The notes beneath the pieces were generated by a model that made no database searches, was not told where the DNA came from, and was given only the letters and a program-made list of their open reading frames with translations. From assembly GCF_025642785.1 (NCBI RefSeq), contig NZ_JANZKU010000021.1, positions 1 through 64,000 on the forward strand: 64,000 bases of DNA, read 5' to 3'. This DNA comes from Pseudomonas sp. RIT-PI-AD. GTDB taxonomy: Bacteria > Pseudomonadota > Gammaproteobacteria > Pseudomonadales > Pseudomonadaceae. Positions within the stretch are counted from its first letter, which is position 1. Each line of letters begins with the position of its first letter. The position numbers and the translations under genes were made by a program. This document shows, in pieces, positions 10,106-19,517 of this stretch.

Positions 10106-11977
10106 TCAGGGTGCTTCCTGTGCGTACGGCGGCTCGGCCGGAGTGGGCTCGGCGACGGGAGGCGCGGCGTCTTTCTTTTGCCACCAGGTCATCAGGCCGA
10201 AGTCATAGAGCGGTACGACCGGCGGGCGCTCGAAGCGATCCCAGTAGGCGACCCGCCAACTGTCGAGGTAGTAGTTGGGCACCACGTAGTGGCCCCACAG
10301 CAGCACCCGGTCGAGGGCGCGGGCATGGACGATCAGGCTCTTGCGCGAATCGGCGCGGATCAGGCCTTCCACCAGGGTATCGATGGCCGGGTCGCGCAGC
10401 CCGATGAAGTTGCGGCTGCCGGCGCTGTCGGCGCTGCGGGAATGCCAGAACTCCATCTGCTCGTTGCCCGGCGAGTTGGACTGCGGCCAGATGCTCGAGG
10501 TCATGTCGAAGTCCCGCGAGCGCAGGCGGTTGATGTACTGGGACACGTCCACCTTGCGAATCTGCAGGTCGATGCCGAGCTCGGCGAGGTTACGCTTGAA
10601 CGGCAGGATCACCCGCTCCAGATTGGCCTGGGTGATGAGGAACTCGAAGCTCAGCGGCTTGCCGGCCGCATCGACCATCTTGTCGTTTTCGATGTGATAG
10701 CCGGCCTCCAGCAGGAGCTTGTAGGCGTGGCGCTGCTGTTCGCGGATGATGCCGCTGGCGTCGCTCACCGGGGGCGCGAAGGCCTGGGTGAAGACCTCCT
10801 CGGGAATCTTTCCGCGTAACGGTTCCAGCAACTTGAGTTCTTCGGCGTCGGGCAGGCCGCTGGCGACCATTTCCGAGTTCTCGAAGAAGCTGCGGGTGCG
10901 CTTGTAGGAGCCGAAGAACAGCTGTTTGTTGGTCCATTCGAAGTCGAACAGGCTGGCGATCGCCTCGCGCACGCGCCGGTCCTGGAACAGCGGGCGGCGG
11001 ATGTTGAAGGTGAAGCCCTGCATCCCCACCGGATTGTGGTTGGGAATGCTGACCTGGCGGAAACGACCGGCGCGCAGGGCCGGGCTGTCGTAGCCGGTGG
11101 CCCAGTCCTTGGCCGAGTATTCCTGATTGACGTCGAACTGATCGGCCTTGAAGGCCTCCAGGGCCACCGACATGTCGCGGTAGTAGTCGATGGCGATCAC
11201 GTCGAAGTTGTAATAGCCGCGGCTCACCGGCAGATCCTTGGCCCACCAGTCCTTGACCCGCTCGTAGCGGATCGAACGGCCCGGTTCGAACTTGGCGATG
11301 CGGTAGGGGCCGCTGCCCAGCGGTGGCTCCAGGCTGGTCTTGGCGAAGTCGCGGGTGGCCCACCAGTGCTTGGGCAGTACCTGGATCTGGCCGAGGATCA
11401 AGGGCAGCTCGCGGTTGCCCGGCGCCTTGAAGTCGAAACGCACGCGCCGCGCGTCCTCGGCTTCCACCTTGGCGACATCGGCGTAGTAGTGGCGATACAT
11501 GGGGTCGCCGTGCTGGGTCAGCATCTCGAAGGTGAACACCACGTCTTCGGCGGTCACCGGCGTGCCGTCGTTGAAGCGCGCCTTGGGGTTCAGGTAGAAG
11601 CGCACCGAACTGTCGTCCGCGGCCTTCTCGATCCGTTCGGCCAGCAAGCCGTATTCGGTGAAAGGCTCGTCCTGGGAATGGAAGGTCAGGGAGTCGTACA
11701 GCAGCGGCAACTGATCCGCCGGGGTGCCCTTGGGGATGAAGGGGTTGAAGCTGTCGTAGCCGTTGAGGCCGGACAGGCGGAGGGTCCCGCCCTTGGGCGC
11801 GTCGGGGTTCACGTAATCGAAATGCCGGAAGTTCGCCGGGTATTTCGGCGCTTCGTCGTAGAGCGTCAGCGCGTGCCGTGGTTCGGCGCTGGCCAGGCCG
11901 GCGAGGGCCAGCAGCAACGCGGCGCAGCCTCGCCGGGCGCAACCTCGCCGGTAGAAAGTCCCTAATACGCTATTCAT
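10106..11977 (-). CDS. nppA2: Periplasmic peptide-binding protein NppA2/YejA type
   Basis: The 623-residue class C (SBP family 5) binding protein has a signal peptide ending at about ASA-EP near residue 32. The mature part opens with the family segment FDYVNPDAPKGGTLRL and is of YejA length. It captures peptide-like ligands in the periplasm for the adjoining permease. The ATG at 11977 is chosen because it has GGAGA at good spacing and forms an ATGA overlap with the stop of the upstream paralogue; the open frame extends nine codons further but has no better start. It is clearly related to the next binding protein. Confidence 0.92.
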   Translation of the reverse strand: MNSVLGTFYRRGCARRGCAALLLALAGLASAEPRHALTLYDEAPKYPANFRHFDYVNPDAPKGGTLRLSGLNGYDSFNPFIPKGTPADQLPLLYDSLTFHSQDEPFTEYGLLAERIEKAADDSSVRFYLNPKARFNDGTPVTAEDVVFTFEMLTQHGDPMYRHYYADVAKVEAEDARRVRFDFKAPGNRELPLILGQIQVLPKHWWATRDFAKTSLEPPLGSGPYRIAKFEPGRSIRYERVKDWWAKDLPVSRGYYNFDVIAIDYYRDMSVALEAFKADQFDVNQEYSAKDWATGYDSPALRAGRFRQVSIPNHNPVGMQGFTFNIRRPLFQDRRVREAIASLFDFEWTNKQLFFGSYKRTRSFFENSEMVASGLPDAEELKLLEPLRGKIPEEVFTQAFAPPVSDASGIIREQQRHAYKLLLEAGYHIENDKMVDAAGKPLSFEFLITQANLERVILPFKRNLAELGIDLQIRKVDVSQYINRLRSRDFDMTSSIWPQSNSPGNEQMEFWHSRSADSAGSRNFIGLRDPAIDTLVEGLIRADSRKSLIVHARALDRVLLWGHYVVPNYYLDSWRVAYWDRFERPPVVPLYDFGLMTWWQKKDAAPPVAEPTPAEPPYAQEAP

Positions 11978-13803
11978 CGGGCGGTCTCCGTGGGCTTCAG
12001 CCACCAGGCGCGCAGGCCCAGGGTATAGGGCGGCGTGGTGACGAAGGCGAACCGGTTGCGGTACGCCAGGCGGTGTTGATTGATGTACCAGTTGGGAATG
12101 CTGTAGTGCTGCCAGAGCAATATCCGGTCCAGGGCGCGGGTGGCGGCCACCTGTTCGTCGCGGGTGGTGGCGGCAAGCAGGGCGTCGATCATCGCGTCCG
12201 CCATGGGGTCGGCCACCCCGGCGTAGTTCTTGCCGCCGGTGACGTTGACCTGGCTGGAGTGGAAGTACAGCGACTGCTCCAGGCCGGGGCTGAGGGTTTG
12301 CGGCAAGGTCATCAACACCATGTCGTAATCGTAGCGATCGAGGCGTTGCTTGTACTGGGCGCGATCCACCGTGCGGATGTTGGCTTCGATGCCGATACTG
12401 GCGAGGTTGTCGCGATAAGGCTGCATGACGCGCTCCAGGCTGGGATTGACCAGCAGGATCTCGAAACGCAACGGCTCGCCTCGCGCGTTCACCAGGCGCT
12501 GGCCGGACAGGGTCCAGCCCTCGGCCGCCAACAGCTTCAGCGCCCGGCGCAGGCTGTCACGCGGGATGCCGCGTCCTTCGGTGCGCGGGGTATGGAAGGG
12601 CCGCTCGAACAGGCGTGCCGGCAGGCGCTGGCGATAGGGCGATAGCAGCAGCCATTCGCGGCCTTCCGGCTTGCCGGTGGCGGCGAACTCGCTGTTCGGG
12701 TAATAGCTCTCGGCGCGCAGGTAGGCGCCGTTGAACAACGCGCGATTGGTCCACTCGAAGTCGAACATCAGCCCCAGGGCTTCGCGAACCCGGCGAGTGG
12801 CGAACAGGCTGCGGCGGCTGTTCATGAACAGGGCCTGGGTCTGGGTGGGAATCCGATGGGGGATTTCCGCCTGGATCACCTCGCCCCGCGCCACGGCGGG
12901 GAAGCGATAGCCGTTGGCCCAGTTCTTCGCCTGATGCTCGATGTAGAGGTCGAATTCGCCGGCTTTGAACGCCTCGAAGGCCACGTCGCTGTCGCGGTAG
13001 AACTCCACTTCGACCCGATCGAAATTGTACTTGCCGCGGTTGACCGGCAGTTTCTCGCCCCACCAGTCCTTGATCCGCTCGAACACCAGGCGCCGACCCG
13101 GCACCACCTGCACGATCCGATAGGGCCCGCTGCCCAGCGGTGGCTCATAGGTGGTGGCCTGGAAATCGCGATGCTTCCAGTACTGCCGGGACATCACCGG
13201 CATTTCCCCCAGGCGCAGGATCAGCAGGGGATTGCCGGCGCGCTTGAAGACGAAGCGGATGCGGTGGGGCCCGAGGACATCGACGCGCTGCACTTCCTGC
13301 AGGCTGGTACGGTAGGCCGGGTGGCCCTGCTCGAGCAGGCGGCGGTAGGAAAACGCCACGTCGCGGGCGGTGACCGGCGTGTCATCGTGGAAGCGCGCTT
13401 CCTTACGCAGATCGAACACCACCCAACTGCGGTCGTCGCTGTATTCCACCTTCTCGGCGATCAACCCGTAGTTGGATGCCGGCTCGTCGCCCGAGGGGTC
13501 GTAGAGCCCGGTTCCCACCATCAGGGTTTCGTTGAGTTCGCTGACCCCGTACTGGGCGAAGTTAGCCGTGGCGATCGGGCTGGTGCCCTTGATGGTGTAG
13601 GGATTGAGGGTGTCGAAGGTGCCGAAGGCCATCAACCGCAACGTGCCGCCCTTGGGGGCGTCGGGGTTGACCCAGTCGAAATGGTCGAAACTGGCGGGAT
13701 ACTTGAGTAGGCCGAACTGGGCGTAGCCATGGCTCACGCTGATAGCGGCGCTGGCCGGCGCGCTGGTGGCCAGGCCGAGCAGTAAGGACAGGAGGGGACG
13801 CAT
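11974..13803 (-). CDS. nppA1: Periplasmic peptide-binding protein NppA1/YejA type
   Basis: First gene of the transporter operon: a 609-residue SBP family 5 protein with a signal peptide (about 20 residues, ending ASA-AI) and the same WVNPDAPKGGTLRL segment as its downstream paralogue. Two binding proteins feeding one permease suggests two ligand ranges, as reported for NppA1 and NppA2 of P. aeruginosa. The ATG at 13803 is preceded by an in-frame TTG; no strong ribosome binding site is seen before either, so translation may start weakly. The promoter should lie in the 300 bases to the right, shared with the divergent HDOD gene. Confidence 0.9.
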   Translation of the reverse strand: MRPLLSLLLGLATSAPASAAISVSHGYAQFGLLKYPASFDHFDWVNPDAPKGGTLRLMAFGTFDTLNPYTIKGTSPIATANFAQYGVSELNETLMVGTGLYDPSGDEPASNYGLIAEKVEYSDDRSWVVFDLRKEARFHDDTPVTARDVAFSYRRLLEQGHPAYRTSLQEVQRVDVLGPHRIRFVFKRAGNPLLILRLGEMPVMSRQYWKHRDFQATTYEPPLGSGPYRIVQVVPGRRLVFERIKDWWGEKLPVNRGKYNFDRVEVEFYRDSDVAFEAFKAGEFDLYIEHQAKNWANGYRFPAVARGEVIQAEIPHRIPTQTQALFMNSRRSLFATRRVREALGLMFDFEWTNRALFNGAYLRAESYYPNSEFAATGKPEGREWLLLSPYRQRLPARLFERPFHTPRTEGRGIPRDSLRRALKLLAAEGWTLSGQRLVNARGEPLRFEILLVNPSLERVMQPYRDNLASIGIEANIRTVDRAQYKQRLDRYDYDMVLMTLPQTLSPGLEQSLYFHSSQVNVTGGKNYAGVADPMADAMIDALLAATTRDEQVAATRALDRILLWQHYSIPNWYINQHRLAYRNRFAFVTTPPYTLGLRAWWLKPTETAR

Positions 13804-14100
13804 CAAGTGCGCGGGTCGATCCGGGAAGGTACCAGCAGGGGGGGGCGGTTGGACGAGCGAAACAGGTTCCCGTCGAGGGAGAGCGCCCCATGGCGCACTA
13901 CTGGCATGACCAAATCCGTTCTCCTCAAGCCCGGTCGGTGGGCCGGGTGCATCGTCGTTGTCCGCCGGGCTGCACGCGACGCGGCCCGGAGCCTTTTGGC
14001 GGTACAGTAACAGCTTGTATCCCCTCGAAAAAGACGGAGCGACCGATAGCCGGTGCCATCACTTTGGCTACACTGCCCGAAAGCATCCGAGGGAATCATC
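13804..14100. other. Divergent promoter region, nppA1 / HDOD gene
   Basis: About 300 bases between two divergent genes, expected to hold both promoters. It contains an eight-base G run near 13838-13845. I see no open frame with a credible start and no clear operator. Confidence 0.4.
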
Positions 14101-15528
14101 GTGGACACCCGTAGCCATGGTTTGCAGTCATGGGTCGATCGTTTCAATCAGGCCGAATTACCCGCCCTGGCGTCCGTGGTGCAGGATTTGCAGCAGCTGG
14201 CCACCGAGCAGCACGTATCGGTGCGGCAACTGGCGGAGGTCCTGCTGCGGGACGCGGCGCTCACCTCCAAGGTGTTGCGCATCGCCAACAGCGTCTACTA
14301 CAACCCGGTGCGGGAACCCATTCGCACGCTGTCCCGGGCCATCGTGCTGATGGGCTTCGAAACCGTCCGGCTGATCGGCCTGTCGGTCAGCCTGATCGAC
14401 GGTTTGCTCGGCCGCGTGCCGCGCGAACAGGTGCAGAACCTGCTCGCGCGGTCCTTCCACGGTGCAGTGCAGGCGCGCAACATCGCCGGCTATATGTTGG
14501 CCCGGCAACAGGAAGAGGTGTTCATCGGCGCGCTGTTGCAGGACCTCGGCGAACTGGCGTTCTGGGGGTGCGCCGGCGCCCAGGCCGACGAGCTCGCCGA
14601 GGCCCTGGCGCAACCGGGCGCCGACTCGGCCAGCGCGGTGCGCGAGGTGACGGGCACCAGCTTCCGCCAGTTGACCCTGGGCTTGGCGAAGAACTGGGGC
14701 CTGGGCGAAACCGTCGGGCTTTCGCAACTGGGCGGCCCGGCGGCGGACGTGGTGAACCTCGGCACGCGCATCGCCCAGGCGGCGCTGGACGGCTGGGACA
14801 CGGCGGAGATGAGGGTGCTGGTCGAACGCCTGGCCCGCTTCATCGGCGTTTCTCCGGAAGACGCGCTGCGCCAGGTCCTGGCCAGCGCCGACGAAGCGGT
14901 GAAGGTGGCGGCGACCTTCGGCATCGGCACGCTTTCGCGGCTCATCCCGACGCGGGATTTCCCCGTGGGCGAGTCCCCCGCACGGCCGGCGATCCGTCCG
15001 CCGGACGCCGATCCGTTGCTGCTGGCGCGGGTGCTACAGGCGCTCGGCGCCACCTCGGCCAGCCGTGCGGAGGCAGCGTCGTTGCTCGATCTGCTGCTCG
15101 ATGGCTTGCAGCGGGGCGTCGGCCTGGAGCGCGTGATGATCGCGGTGCTGGCCGACGGGCAGCGGCGCTTCCGAGCCAAGCGCGCGACTGGCGAGCAGGC
15201 CGCGGCATGGCTGGAGGGCTTCGACCTGCCGGCGCAGACCCTGGAGTCGCCGCACCTGTTCGACTACGTCCTGCGCAGCCGCGAGCCGCTATGGATGGGT
15301 ATCCCCGCCACGTCCAATCTGAACGACCTGGTCACCCGACCGATGCGCGGTTGGTTCGGCCGCGGCATGTTCTTCATCGCGCCATTGATGGCCGGACACA
15401 AGAGCGTGGGTGTGCTGTATGCCGACTGTCGCCCGTCGGGGAGGGTGTTGCGCACCGAGGAGTTCGTCGCCTTTCAGCGGCTCGCCAGGGCCGCCGGCCA
15501 TGGGCTGGACGCCCTGTCCAAGCGTTAG
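14101..15528 (+). CDS. HDOD domain protein with C-terminal GAF-like domain
   Basis: The 475-residue protein begins with an HDOD domain (about residues 15-215). Family features include ELPALASVVQDLQQL, LRDAALTSKVLRIANSVYY and the region FIGALLQDLGELAF, where true HD phosphohydrolases would have a His-Asp pair; that pair is not seen here, as expected for HDOD. The C-terminal part (about 310-470), with WMGIPATSNLND and SVGVLYADCR, looks like a GAF sensor domain. Such proteins act as signalling scaffolds or regulators, not enzymes. The GTG at 14101 has GAGGGA six bases upstream. Its stop overlaps the end of mltD by 4 bases, tail to tail. Confidence 0.85.
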   Translation: MDTRSHGLQSWVDRFNQAELPALASVVQDLQQLATEQHVSVRQLAEVLLRDAALTSKVLRIANSVYYNPVREPIRTLSRAIVLMGFETVRLIGLSVSLIDGLLGRVPREQVQNLLARSFHGAVQARNIAGYMLARQQEEVFIGALLQDLGELAFWGCAGAQADELAEALAQPGADSASAVREVTGTSFRQLTLGLAKNWGLGETVGLSQLGGPAADVVNLGTRIAQAALDGWDTAEMRVLVERLARFIGVSPEDALRQVLASADEAVKVAATFGIGTLSRLIPTRDFPVGESPARPAIRPPDADPLLLARVLQALGATSASRAEAASLLDLLLDGLQRGVGLERVMIAVLADGQRRFRAKRATGEQAAAWLEGFDLPAQTLESPHLFDYVLRSREPLWMGIPATSNLNDLVTRPMRGWFGRGMFFIAPLMAGHKSVGVLYADCRPSGRVLRTEEFVAFQRLARAAGHGLDALSKR

Positions 15529-17159
15529 CGGCTGCCCAGGCGCAGGGTCAGGGTCTGGCCCGGCTTGAGCGCATGGCCGCTGCGTGGATTCCAGTTGCGC
15601 AGGTGCTGCATTTCCACGTTGAAACGCTTGGCGATCAGGTACATCGAATCGCCTTCCTGCACCTTGTAGTAAGTCACGTCCTGGCGCTCCGCGCGGCTGG
15701 CATCGCGCTTCGCCGTCACCGGGGCCAGCGGGGCGCGGGCGGGCGAGGCGCTGGCCACCGCGATGGGCTTGCTCGCCGCACCTTGCAGTTGCAGCACCTG
15801 GCCGACCTTGAGTTCATGGCCGGACAGCTTGTTCCAGCGCTGGATGTCCTGCACGTCGACCCGGTTCATCTTGGCGATCTGCCAGAGGTTGTCGCCGCTG
15901 CGCACTTGGTAGGCGCGGGCGGTGGCCTTGGGCGCGGTGGCGACGGCGAAACCCTGCGGCAGGGGCTCGCGCGTCTTCACGCCCGGTTGCCGCGGAATGT
16001 TCAGTTGCTGGCCGACTCGCAGACGGTTGCCGGAGATGCTGTTGAGGTCCTTGAGGGTGTCGGCGGCGACCTGATAGCGGTTGGCGATGCTTTTCAGGCT
16101 GTCGCCCTTGCGTACCCGGTATTGCTGCCAGCCCACCAGGTCCTGGGGCTTCATGTGCGACAGGTTGGCCGCCAGCAGGCCGGCCTTCTGGGTCGGCACC
16201 AGCAGGTGCTGCGGGCCGTCCAGGGTGATGCGCTTCTTGTAGGCCGGGTTGAGCTGGTACAGCTCGTCTTCCTCGATGTTGGCCAGCGCCGCGACCCGGG
16301 AAAGGTCCAACTGCTGCTTGAACTCCACCACTTCGAAGTAGGGTTGGTTGGCGATCGGGTTCAGGTTGATGCCATAGGCCACCGGCGAGAGCACCAGCTG
16401 CGAGAGCGCCAGCAGCTTGGGCACGTAGTCGCGGGTCTCCTGGGGCAGCGGCAGGTTCCAGTAATCGGTCGGCAGGCCGAGTTTCTGGTTGCGCTCCATG
16501 GCTCGGCTTACGGTGCCTTCGCCGGCGTTGTAGGCGGCCAGGGCGAGCAGCCAGTCGCCGTTGAACATGTCGTGCAGGCGCGACAGGTAGTTCAGCGCGG
16601 CGGTGGTGGAGGCGGTGATGTCGCGACGGCCGTCGTACCAGTTGGTCTGGCGCAGGTTGTAGTGGCGGCCGGTGGACGGGATGAATTGCCACAGCCCCAC
16701 AGCATCGCTGCGGGAATAGGCGAAGGGGTTGTAGGCACTCTCGATCACCGGCAGCAGCGCCAGTTCCAGCGGCATGTCGCGTTCTTCGAGACGTTCCACC
16801 ACGTAGTGGATGTACAGGCTGCCGCGGTTGCTGGCGTTCTCGATGAACGACGGGTTGCCGACGAACCACAGGCGTTGCTGTTCGATGCGCGGATTGACGC
16901 CGATCTCGCCTTGCAGCTTGAACCCCAGGCGCATGCGTTCCCAGATGTCCTGGGGCGGCTGCGGCGTCGGGGTTTCTGCCAGCCAGACCGGCGGATTGCG
17001 CTGCAGGGTGGCCCGCAGGTCGGGCGCCGGCGCGGTGGGCTCCACCGTTCCACCGTTGCTCTGGCAGCCGCCGAGGACGGCGGCGAGGGCTATGACGAGC
17101 GCCGGAGAGGCGCGTCCCAATGCGTCTAAATCAGGGGTTTTAGGCGACGATGGCGGCAT
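15525..17159 (-). CDS. mltD: Membrane-bound lytic murein transglycosylase D
   Basis: MltD cleaves the glycan strands of peptidoglycan, forming 1,6-anhydro ends. The 544-residue protein has a lipoprotein signal with a lipobox ending at Cys32 (LGGC). The SLT domain carries the catalytic Glu in VIESAYNPF and the GLWQFIPSTG and AYNAGEGTV motifs. Three LysM peptidoglycan-binding repeats follow at about residues 340-388, 412-458 and 493-540, each with a G(D/E)xL-like start, separated by low-complexity linkers. The ATG at 17159 lacks a clear ribosome binding site. It lies beside gloB as in P. aeruginosa (PA1812-PA1813). Confidence 0.95.
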   Translation of the reverse strand: MPPSSPKTPDLDALGRASPALVIALAAVLGGCQSNGGTVEPTAPAPDLRATLQRNPPVWLAETPTPQPPQDIWERMRLGFKLQGEIGVNPRIEQQRLWFVGNPSFIENASNRGSLYIHYVVERLEERDMPLELALLPVIESAYNPFAYSRSDAVGLWQFIPSTGRHYNLRQTNWYDGRRDITASTTAALNYLSRLHDMFNGDWLLALAAYNAGEGTVSRAMERNQKLGLPTDYWNLPLPQETRDYVPKLLALSQLVLSPVAYGINLNPIANQPYFEVVEFKQQLDLSRVAALANIEEDELYQLNPAYKKRITLDGPQHLLVPTQKAGLLAANLSHMKPQDLVGWQQYRVRKGDSLKSIANRYQVAADTLKDLNSISGNRLRVGQQLNIPRQPGVKTREPLPQGFAVATAPKATARAYQVRSGDNLWQIAKMNRVDVQDIQRWNKLSGHELKVGQVLQLQGAASKPIAVASASPARAPLAPVTAKRDASRAERQDVTYYKVQEGDSMYLIAKRFNVEMQHLRNWNPRSGHALKPGQTLTLRLGSR

Positions 17160-17258
17160 TGGTCGGGGGCGCTTGCTCGGCGAAAAGGTCGGGCGATTCT
17201 AGGAACCGACCCGCGGAGGGTCAAGTTTCGCCGGGTTTTCCGCGTGGCCGCCGCCCGT

Positions 17259-18038
17259 TCAGAAGCGATCCTTCCAGCCGCGCAACGCCCTGAAGACCTC
17301 AACGGCGGTACGTTCAGCGACGCCTTCCCGTTCGTCGATTTTCCTGCGTACCGCGTCCTCCTCGACCCGTAGGAACGGGTTGGTGGCCTTTTCTTCGGCC
17401 AGTCGCGACGGCACGCTCATCGCTCCGCGTTCGCGTAAGGCCGAGACGTCGGCGAAACGCTCGGCCACGGCCGGGTTTCCCGGTTCCACCGCCTGGGCGA
17501 AGCGCAGGTTGCTCAGGGTGTATTCGTGGGCGCAGTAGACCGCCGTCGTCTCGGGCAGCGCCGCCAGGCGGCCGAGGGAGTGGTGCATCTGTTCGGCGGT
17601 GCCTTCGAACAGCCGGCCGCAACCGGCGGCGAACAGGGTATCGCCGCAGAACAGCAGCGGATTCAGCGGGTCCTCATGGTAATAAGCCACATGCCCGAGG
17701 GTATGCCCCGGCACGGCCATGACCTGGAAGGTCAAACCGAGCGCCTCGACGCGCTCGCCATCGCGCACCGCGCGGTCGCAGCCGGGGATGCTTTCGTCGG
17801 CGGGTCCGTAGACCTTGGCGCCGGTGCTCGCCTTGAGCCGTTCGACCCCGCCGACGTGGTCCTGGTGATGGTGGGTGATCAGGATATCGCTCAGGCGCCA
17901 GTCCGGATGGGCGTCCAGCCAGTCCAGGACCGGCGCGGCGTCGCCGGGGTCGACGACCACGCAGCGGCGTTGGGTCGCATCTTGTAACAGCCAGATGTAG
18001 TTATCGGAAAAGGCGGGGAGGGCGTCGATCTGTATCAT
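17259..18038 (-). CDS. gloB: Hydroxyacylglutathione hydrolase (glyoxalase II)
   Basis: GloB hydrolyses S-D-lactoylglutathione to lactate and glutathione, the second step of methylglyoxal detoxification. The 259-residue metallo-beta-lactamase-fold protein has the metal motif THHHQDH, the later ligands in VPGHTLGH and FCGDTLF, and the C-terminal [12 protein letters not shown] and NPFLR segments that bind glutathione. The start MIQIDALPA matches the family; an in-frame ATG four codons upstream (18050) is also possible. It is transcribed away from the methyltransferase gene. Confidence 0.95.
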   Translation of the reverse strand: MIQIDALPAFSDNYIWLLQDATQRRCVVVDPGDAAPVLDWLDAHPDWRLSDILITHHHQDHVGGVERLKASTGAKVYGPADESIPGCDRAVRDGERVEALGLTFQVMAVPGHTLGHVAYYHEDPLNPLLFCGDTLFAAGCGRLFEGTAEQMHHSLGRLAALPETTAVYCAHEYTLSNLRFAQAVEPGNPAVAERFADVSALRERGAMSVPSRLAEEKATNPFLRVEEDAVRRKIDEREGVAERTAVEVFRALRGWKDRF

Positions 18039-18257
18039 GGGGCGGCTCATCCATCGGTTATCGAACGTCGCGTCTTCGCGCGACCTGTCTAGTGGGCGAC
18101 TCCCACCAAGGCGCGTGGGTTCCCGCGGCATCGCCAATCGCGTGCGCCGGGCGCATGCTGGGACGGCGCGCGACGCGCGTTCGATCGAACCGACATCCCG
18201 GGGCTCGCGCACCGGATTATGCCCAGGGCGGCGCCATGCCGCAGCAGGAGATCAGCC

Positions 18258-19022
18258 ATGACCGAGAATCCGTTCGCCGACGCCGAGGCCGCGTGGTTGA
18301 AGATGACCGGGCAAGCACGCGACTGGTTCGCCGGTCCGCTCGGGGCGCTGCTGCGCGCCGAAGAGCAGCGTTTGCTGGAGGACGAGCTGGCCCGCTACTT
18401 CGGCGGATACCTGGTGCACTATGGGCCGCCCGCCGAACGCCCGGCCGGTGCGCGGCAGATCCAGCGCAGCGTCCACCTGGGCGCGCCGCTGCCGGGGGTG
18501 GAGATCGCCTGCGACGAACATGCCTGGCCGCTGGGCGAGCATGCCGCCGACGTGGTGGTGTTGCAGCACGGCCTGGATTTCTGCCTGTCGCCCCACAGCC
18601 TGCTGCGCGAAGCCGCCCGCAGCGTGCGCCCCGGCGGTCATTTGCTGATTCTTGGGATCAACCCCTGGAGCACCTGGGGCATGCGCCATTTATTCGCCCG
18701 CGACGTGTTCCGCCAGGCCCGCTGCATCGCCCCGAACCGGGTCAGCGACTGGTTGCACCTGCTCGGCTTCGCGCTGGAGAAACGCCGCTTCGGGTGCTAT
18801 CGTCCGCCGCTCGCGTCGCCCGCCTGGCAATCCCGTCTGGCGCGGCTGGAGACGTGGGGCGGGGCCGTACAGGCGCCCGGCGCCGGCTTCTATCTGCTGG
18901 TGGCGCGCAAACTGGTGGTCGGCCTGCGTCCGCTCCGCCAGTCGCGTCGCGAGCCGATGGGCAAGCTGTTGCCGATGCCGGTGGCCAAGGTGTCCCGCCG
19001 CGATTCGAAGCACGAGGCATAA
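18258..19022 (+). CDS. SAM-dependent methyltransferase-like protein
   Basis: The 254-residue protein resembles class I methyltransferases: the post-motif segment DVVVLQHGLDF, then LLREAARSVRPGGHLLILGINPWS, a typical motif III loop. The glycine-rich motif I for SAM is poorly conserved, since the region after residue 60 has no clear GxGxG, so activity is uncertain. The ATG at 18258 has AGGAG at good spacing. It ends directly before the rnhA start, which suggests translational coupling. The position between gloB and rnhA matches PA1814 of P. aeruginosa, annotated there only as a probable methyltransferase. Confidence 0.8.
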   Translation: MTENPFADAEAAWLKMTGQARDWFAGPLGALLRAEEQRLLEDELARYFGGYLVHYGPPAERPAGARQIQRSVHLGAPLPGVEIACDEHAWPLGEHAADVVVLQHGLDFCLSPHSLLREAARSVRPGGHLLILGINPWSTWGMRHLFARDVFRQARCIAPNRVSDWLHLLGFALEKRRFGCYRPPLASPAWQSRLARLETWGGAVQAPGAGFYLLVARKLVVGLRPLRQSRREPMGKLLPMPVAKVSRRDSKHEA

Positions 19023-19460
19023 GTGAGCGAGAAGGTCGAGGTCTATACCGACGGCGCCTGCAAGGGCAATCCCGGCCGCGGCGGCTGGGGCGCGGTGCTG
19101 GTCTATAAAGGCGCCGAGCGCGAACTCTGGGGAGGCGAGCGGCAGACCACCAACAACCGCATGGAGTTGATGGCCGCCATCCAGGCCCTGGCGGCGCTCA
19201 AGCGCTCCTGCGAGGTCAAGCTGGTCACCGATTCCGAATACGTCATGCGCGGTATCCAGGAATGGATGCCGAACTGGAAGAAGCGCGGCTGGAAGACCGC
19301 CGCCAAGCAGCCGGTGAAGAATGCCGATCTCTGGCAGTTGCTCGACGAGCAAGTGAACCGCCACCAGGTCGAGTGGCAGTGGGTGCGCGGGCACAACGGC
19401 CACCCCGGCAACGAGCGCGCCGACATGCTGGCCAATCGCGGCGTCAGCGAACTGGTCTAG
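19023..19460 (+). CDS. rnhA: Ribonuclease HI
   Basis: RNase HI degrades the RNA strand of RNA-DNA hybrids, removing R-loops and helping with primers. The 145-residue protein has the full catalytic set Asp10 ([11 protein letters not shown]), Glu48 (NRMEL), Asp70 (VTDSEYV) and Asp134 (GNERAD). It starts with GTG directly after the stop of the upstream gene. It precedes dnaQ on the same strand, separated by 57 bases, the classic rnhA-dnaQ pairing. Confidence 0.97.
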   Translation: MSEKVEVYTDGACKGNPGRGGWGAVLVYKGAERELWGGERQTTNNRMELMAAIQALAALKRSCEVKLVTDSEYVMRGIQEWMPNWKKRGWKTAAKQPVKNADLWQLLDEQVNRHQVEWQWVRGHNGHPGNERADMLANRGVSELV

Positions 19461-19517
19461 CCGTAGGAACAAGTCCCCTGGCGGCCCTGGCGCCGCCGCG
19501 CAACGAAGGTCTTCACC

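Noticed and set aside
14130-17129. Open frame of 999 codons across the HDOD and mltD genes
   Set aside because: It is a shadow frame: it overlaps two well supported genes and its translation is low-complexity.
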